Shown here in pieces: positions 5,304 through 6,951 of a DNA stretch of 6,951 nucleotides. Location of the stretch: assembly GCA_017995495.1 (NCBI GenBank), contig JAGOIS010000074.1:1-6951 (forward strand), read 5' to 3'. Positions within the stretch are counted from its first letter, which is position 1. The number at the start of each line of letters is the position of its first letter. The position numbers were made by a program, and so were the translations under genes. The DNA comes from Candidatus Cloacimonadota bacterium (GTDB taxonomy: Bacteria > Cloacimonadota > Cloacimonadia > Cloacimonadales > Cloacimonadaceae). The notes beneath the pieces were generated by a model, which saw only the letters and a list, made by a program, of their open reading frames with translations, was not told the origin of the DNA and searched no databases.

Positions 5304-6239
5304 TTATTGCAGCGCCATCCGTGTGATCCTGTCCACAAGGTCCCCAAAGCTGATGCCCACAGCTTTGGCCGCCATCGGAGTGAGGCTCAGGGGCGTCATT
5401 CCGGGCAGGGTGTTCACCTCCAGGAACCAGGGTTTCTTGCCGTCATAGCGAAAGTCGATCCGCGCATAACCCCGCAGTCCAAAAACCTGCCAAAGCCTCT
5501 CCGCGTATGATTGTATCAACTGAGTCACCGTTTCCTCAACCGGCGCCGGAGCCAGATATTCGGAACGGCCGGCGATGTATTTGTTCTCATAATCGTACCA
5601 GCCCTCAAATGGCTTGATTTCCACCAAGGGCAGGGCCTGACCGTCCAGGATCGTGGCGGTGAGCTCCCGTCCGGGGATGAATCGCTCCAGAAGCGTGCTG
5701 GAACCGTATCGCAGCGCGTCCTTCACCGCCTCCCTGAGCTGGGAGATGTCCTCCACCTTGCTGATTCCCACTGAAGAACCCGAGCCGTTGGGCTTCACGA
5801 TCAGCGGCAGTCCCAGTTTGTCAGTGATCCCCTCCAAGTCGCGAGGGTCTGCATAATCGCTAAGTTGGTCCCCCCGCAGCAGGATCCAGTCCGCGACGGG
5901 GATCCCCTCTGCCTGGGCGAGCAATTTGGAGACATATTTGTCCATGGTCAGCGCGCAGGCCTGAAAGTCTGAGCCAGTATGGCGAAAACCATTCAATTCA
6001 AGAGCAGCCTGCAACTGCCCGTTTTCTCCCGATCCGCCGTGCAGACCCAGAAAAACCACCTCTGTCCGCGATTCTGTGAGTTTGGCGATCAGCGGGGCGA
6101 GTCCGGAATAGTCAGCCGGATCGAGTTCCGTGACCTCGTAGCCCTTTTCGAGCAAGCCCTTGGCGATCGCCGCTCCGCTCACCAGCGACACCTCCCGCTC
6201 GGGGGAGCTGCCGCCTTTTAATACTGTGATCCTTTCCAT
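5304..6239 (-). CDS. ddl: D-alanine-D-alanine ligase
   Basis: The 311-residue product is a cytoplasmic ATP-grasp ligase joining two D-alanines for the peptidoglycan stem peptide. The N-terminal substrate motif GGSSPEREVSLVSG (9-22), LHGGSGENGQLQ (66-77), the ATP-grasp loop KPNGSGSSVGIS (149-160) and the omega-loop part WYDYENKY (214-221) are all present. The metal ligands lie in ARIDF (D262) and FLEVN (E274, N276), followed by TLPGMTPLSLTPMAA (277-291). The tyrosine-containing YDYE segment is the form seen in D-Ala-D-Ala rather than D-Ala-D-Lac enzymes, which would predict vancomycin-sensitive termini if the wall were exposed. GAGG lies shortly before the ATG at 6239. It follows the acyltransferase-like gene by 38 bases with no terminator between them, so they are probably co-transcribed. 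Confidence 0.97.
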   Translation of the reverse strand: MERITVLKGGSSPEREVSLVSGAAIAKGLLEKGYEVTELDPADYSGLAPLIAKLTESRTEVVFLGLHGGSGENGQLQAALELNGFRHTGSDFQACALTMDKYVSKLLAQAEGIPVADWILLRGDQLSDYADPRDLEGITDKLGLPLIVKPNGSGSSVGISKVEDISQLREAVKDALRYGSSTLLERFIPGRELTATILDGQALPLVEIKPFEGWYDYENKYIAGRSEYLAPAPVEETVTQLIQSYAERLWQVFGLRGYARIDFRYDGKKPWFLEVNTLPGMTPLSLTPMAAKAVGISFGDLVDRITRMALQ

Positions 6240-6277
6240 TGTTCCTCGGTTTTCAAGCTATTAGAAACCTTCATATC

Positions 6278-6951
6278 TCAACCCCGGATCTTGAAAAAAA
6301 GCTCCAGCTTGAAGCCCAGGGCGGCCTTGAACCTTGCCACCTCGGGATAGTTGGCGCCACAAAAATCCAGGCTCTCGAATCTGGGTTTAACCAGTTCCAC
6401 CAGAAGCAGGCTGTGCAAGGCGCTGGCGCCTGCTTTCAGGTCTCTCGGCAGGGTGCTGCGCATGATGGAGTAGCCCCGTTTGTCGTGGTTTCCACCCAGC
6501 ACCAGGTTAGCACTCACGATCTTGTCCTTTTCCATCAGGTTAAACTGCGCGATCAGTCCATCCTGATGCAGGTTCTCCATCCAGATACGGAAAGCCTTGT
6601 AGGATACTCCCAAGCTCTTCTCTTTGCGGTCGTAGAGGTCCTTAAGCAGGATGATGAATTCCTCCGGCCTGAATTCCTCCACCAGCCTGTAATCACGGTC
6701 TCTGGCCATCCTCAGCTTCTTGCGTTCGTCCTTGAGGATCCGCAGTTCCCTGGCGCAGTCGTGAGTGAAAGTGTAATAGGGCAAAGCTTTCAGGCCCTGC
6801 CAGGTGAAGCCGCGCACGTCTGCGTTGTGCGGCGCCAGGTTGAACTGCATCCTTTGATAGCGCGCCTTCAGGAACCGGGCCACCTCACTGCTGATTTTCA
6901 GCTCGTCCAGCAGGTTGCGGTTGGGCTCCCGTTCCGGCTCCCAGAAAAACC
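6278..6951 (-). CDS. GNAT/FemAB-like acyltransferase, 5' end cut by right window edge
   Basis: The frame is open from the window edge to a TGA at 6278-6280, giving 223 residues without the natural start; an internal GTG at 6883 is not needed as a start. Visible features are DVRGFTW (44-50) followed by an aromatic PYYTF (57-61), a charged alpha-helical middle (about 70-115), a strand pair with KIVSANLVLGG (143-153), and the C-terminal LDFCGANYPEVARFKAALGF (split 194-213). The DxRxFxW plus 'GAN...RFK...GF' pattern is that of FemAB-like/Acetyltransf_6 (BioF2-like) GNAT proteins. Some of these add amino acids to peptidoglycan precursors while others act on unrelated substrates. Position before ddl is compatible with a wall role, but this is inference. 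No signal peptide can be judged because the N-terminus is missing. Confidence 0.7.
   Translation of the reverse strand, partial: FFWEPEREPNRNLLDELKISSEVARFLKARYQRMQFNLAPHNADVRGFTWQGLKALPYYTFTHDCARELRILKDERKKLRMARDRDYRLVEEFRPEEFIILLKDLYDRKEKSLGVSYKAFRIWMENLHQDGLIAQFNLMEKDKIVSANLVLGGNHDKRGYSIMRSTLPRDLKAGASALHSLLLVELVKPRFESLDFCGANYPEVARFKAALGFKLELFFKIRG

Noticed and set aside
1..6951. CRISPR arrays, insertion sequences, attachment sites, tRNA or rRNA genes, defence systems
   Set aside because: I found no regular repeats, terminal inverted repeats, transposase motifs or cloverleaf sequences in a reading of both strands.

Overview
This is an ordinary bacterial chromosomal stretch in which every gene I can support lies on the minus strand, so the order of transcription runs from high to low coordinates. 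Base composition is moderately GC-rich by eye and genes are packed tightly, with only one gene-free stretch over 300 bases (4966-5303). The organism is a bacterium with a peptidoglycan precursor pathway (it has a D-Ala-D-Ala ligase) and strong Shine-Dalgarno sites (GGGAGG, AAGGAG, GAGGTGA). A second SPOUT methyltransferase between trmD and rplS is an arrangement I recall from Thermotoga-like and other deep or anaerobic lineages. My impression is an anaerobe of the FCB/Cloacimonadota type, but the sequence alone does not prove this and I hold it at low confidence.

Layout in order of transcription. First comes a cell-envelope pair: an acyltransferase with a GNAT/FemAB-like fold, cut by the right edge (6278-6951), then the D-alanine-D-alanine ligase ddl (5304-6239). 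After a weak possible terminator and a 338-base non-coding stretch comes the ribosome/tRNA maturation operon (2323-4965): rpsP (S16), khpA (KH-domain RNA binder), rimM (30S maturation), trmD (tRNA m1G37), a second predicted SPOUT RNA methyltransferase, and rplS (L19). The operon closes with a clear intrinsic terminator (2263-2303). Only 25 bases beyond its T-tract the next group starts: ogt (DNA alkyltransferase), acpS (holo-ACP synthase), adk (adenylate kinase) and a TrkH/KtrB-type potassium channel subunit cut by the left edge (1-694). A good promoter-like site (TTGACA-17-TATCTT) overlaps the end of acpS and could drive adk and trkH separately.

The ribosomal operon is translationally compacted step by step: 10-base gap (rpsP/khpA), 0 (TAGATG, khpA/rimM), 4-base overlap (ATGA, rimM/trmD), 4-base overlap (GTGA, trmD/methyltransferase), then an unusually deep 89-base out-of-frame overlap between the methyltransferase and rplS. 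That overlap, the uncharacterised methyltransferase and the N-terminal membrane extension of the potassium transporter are the points most worth a second look. I see no CRISPR array, mobile element, tRNA, rRNA or defence system, and no evidence of a wholly new system here.
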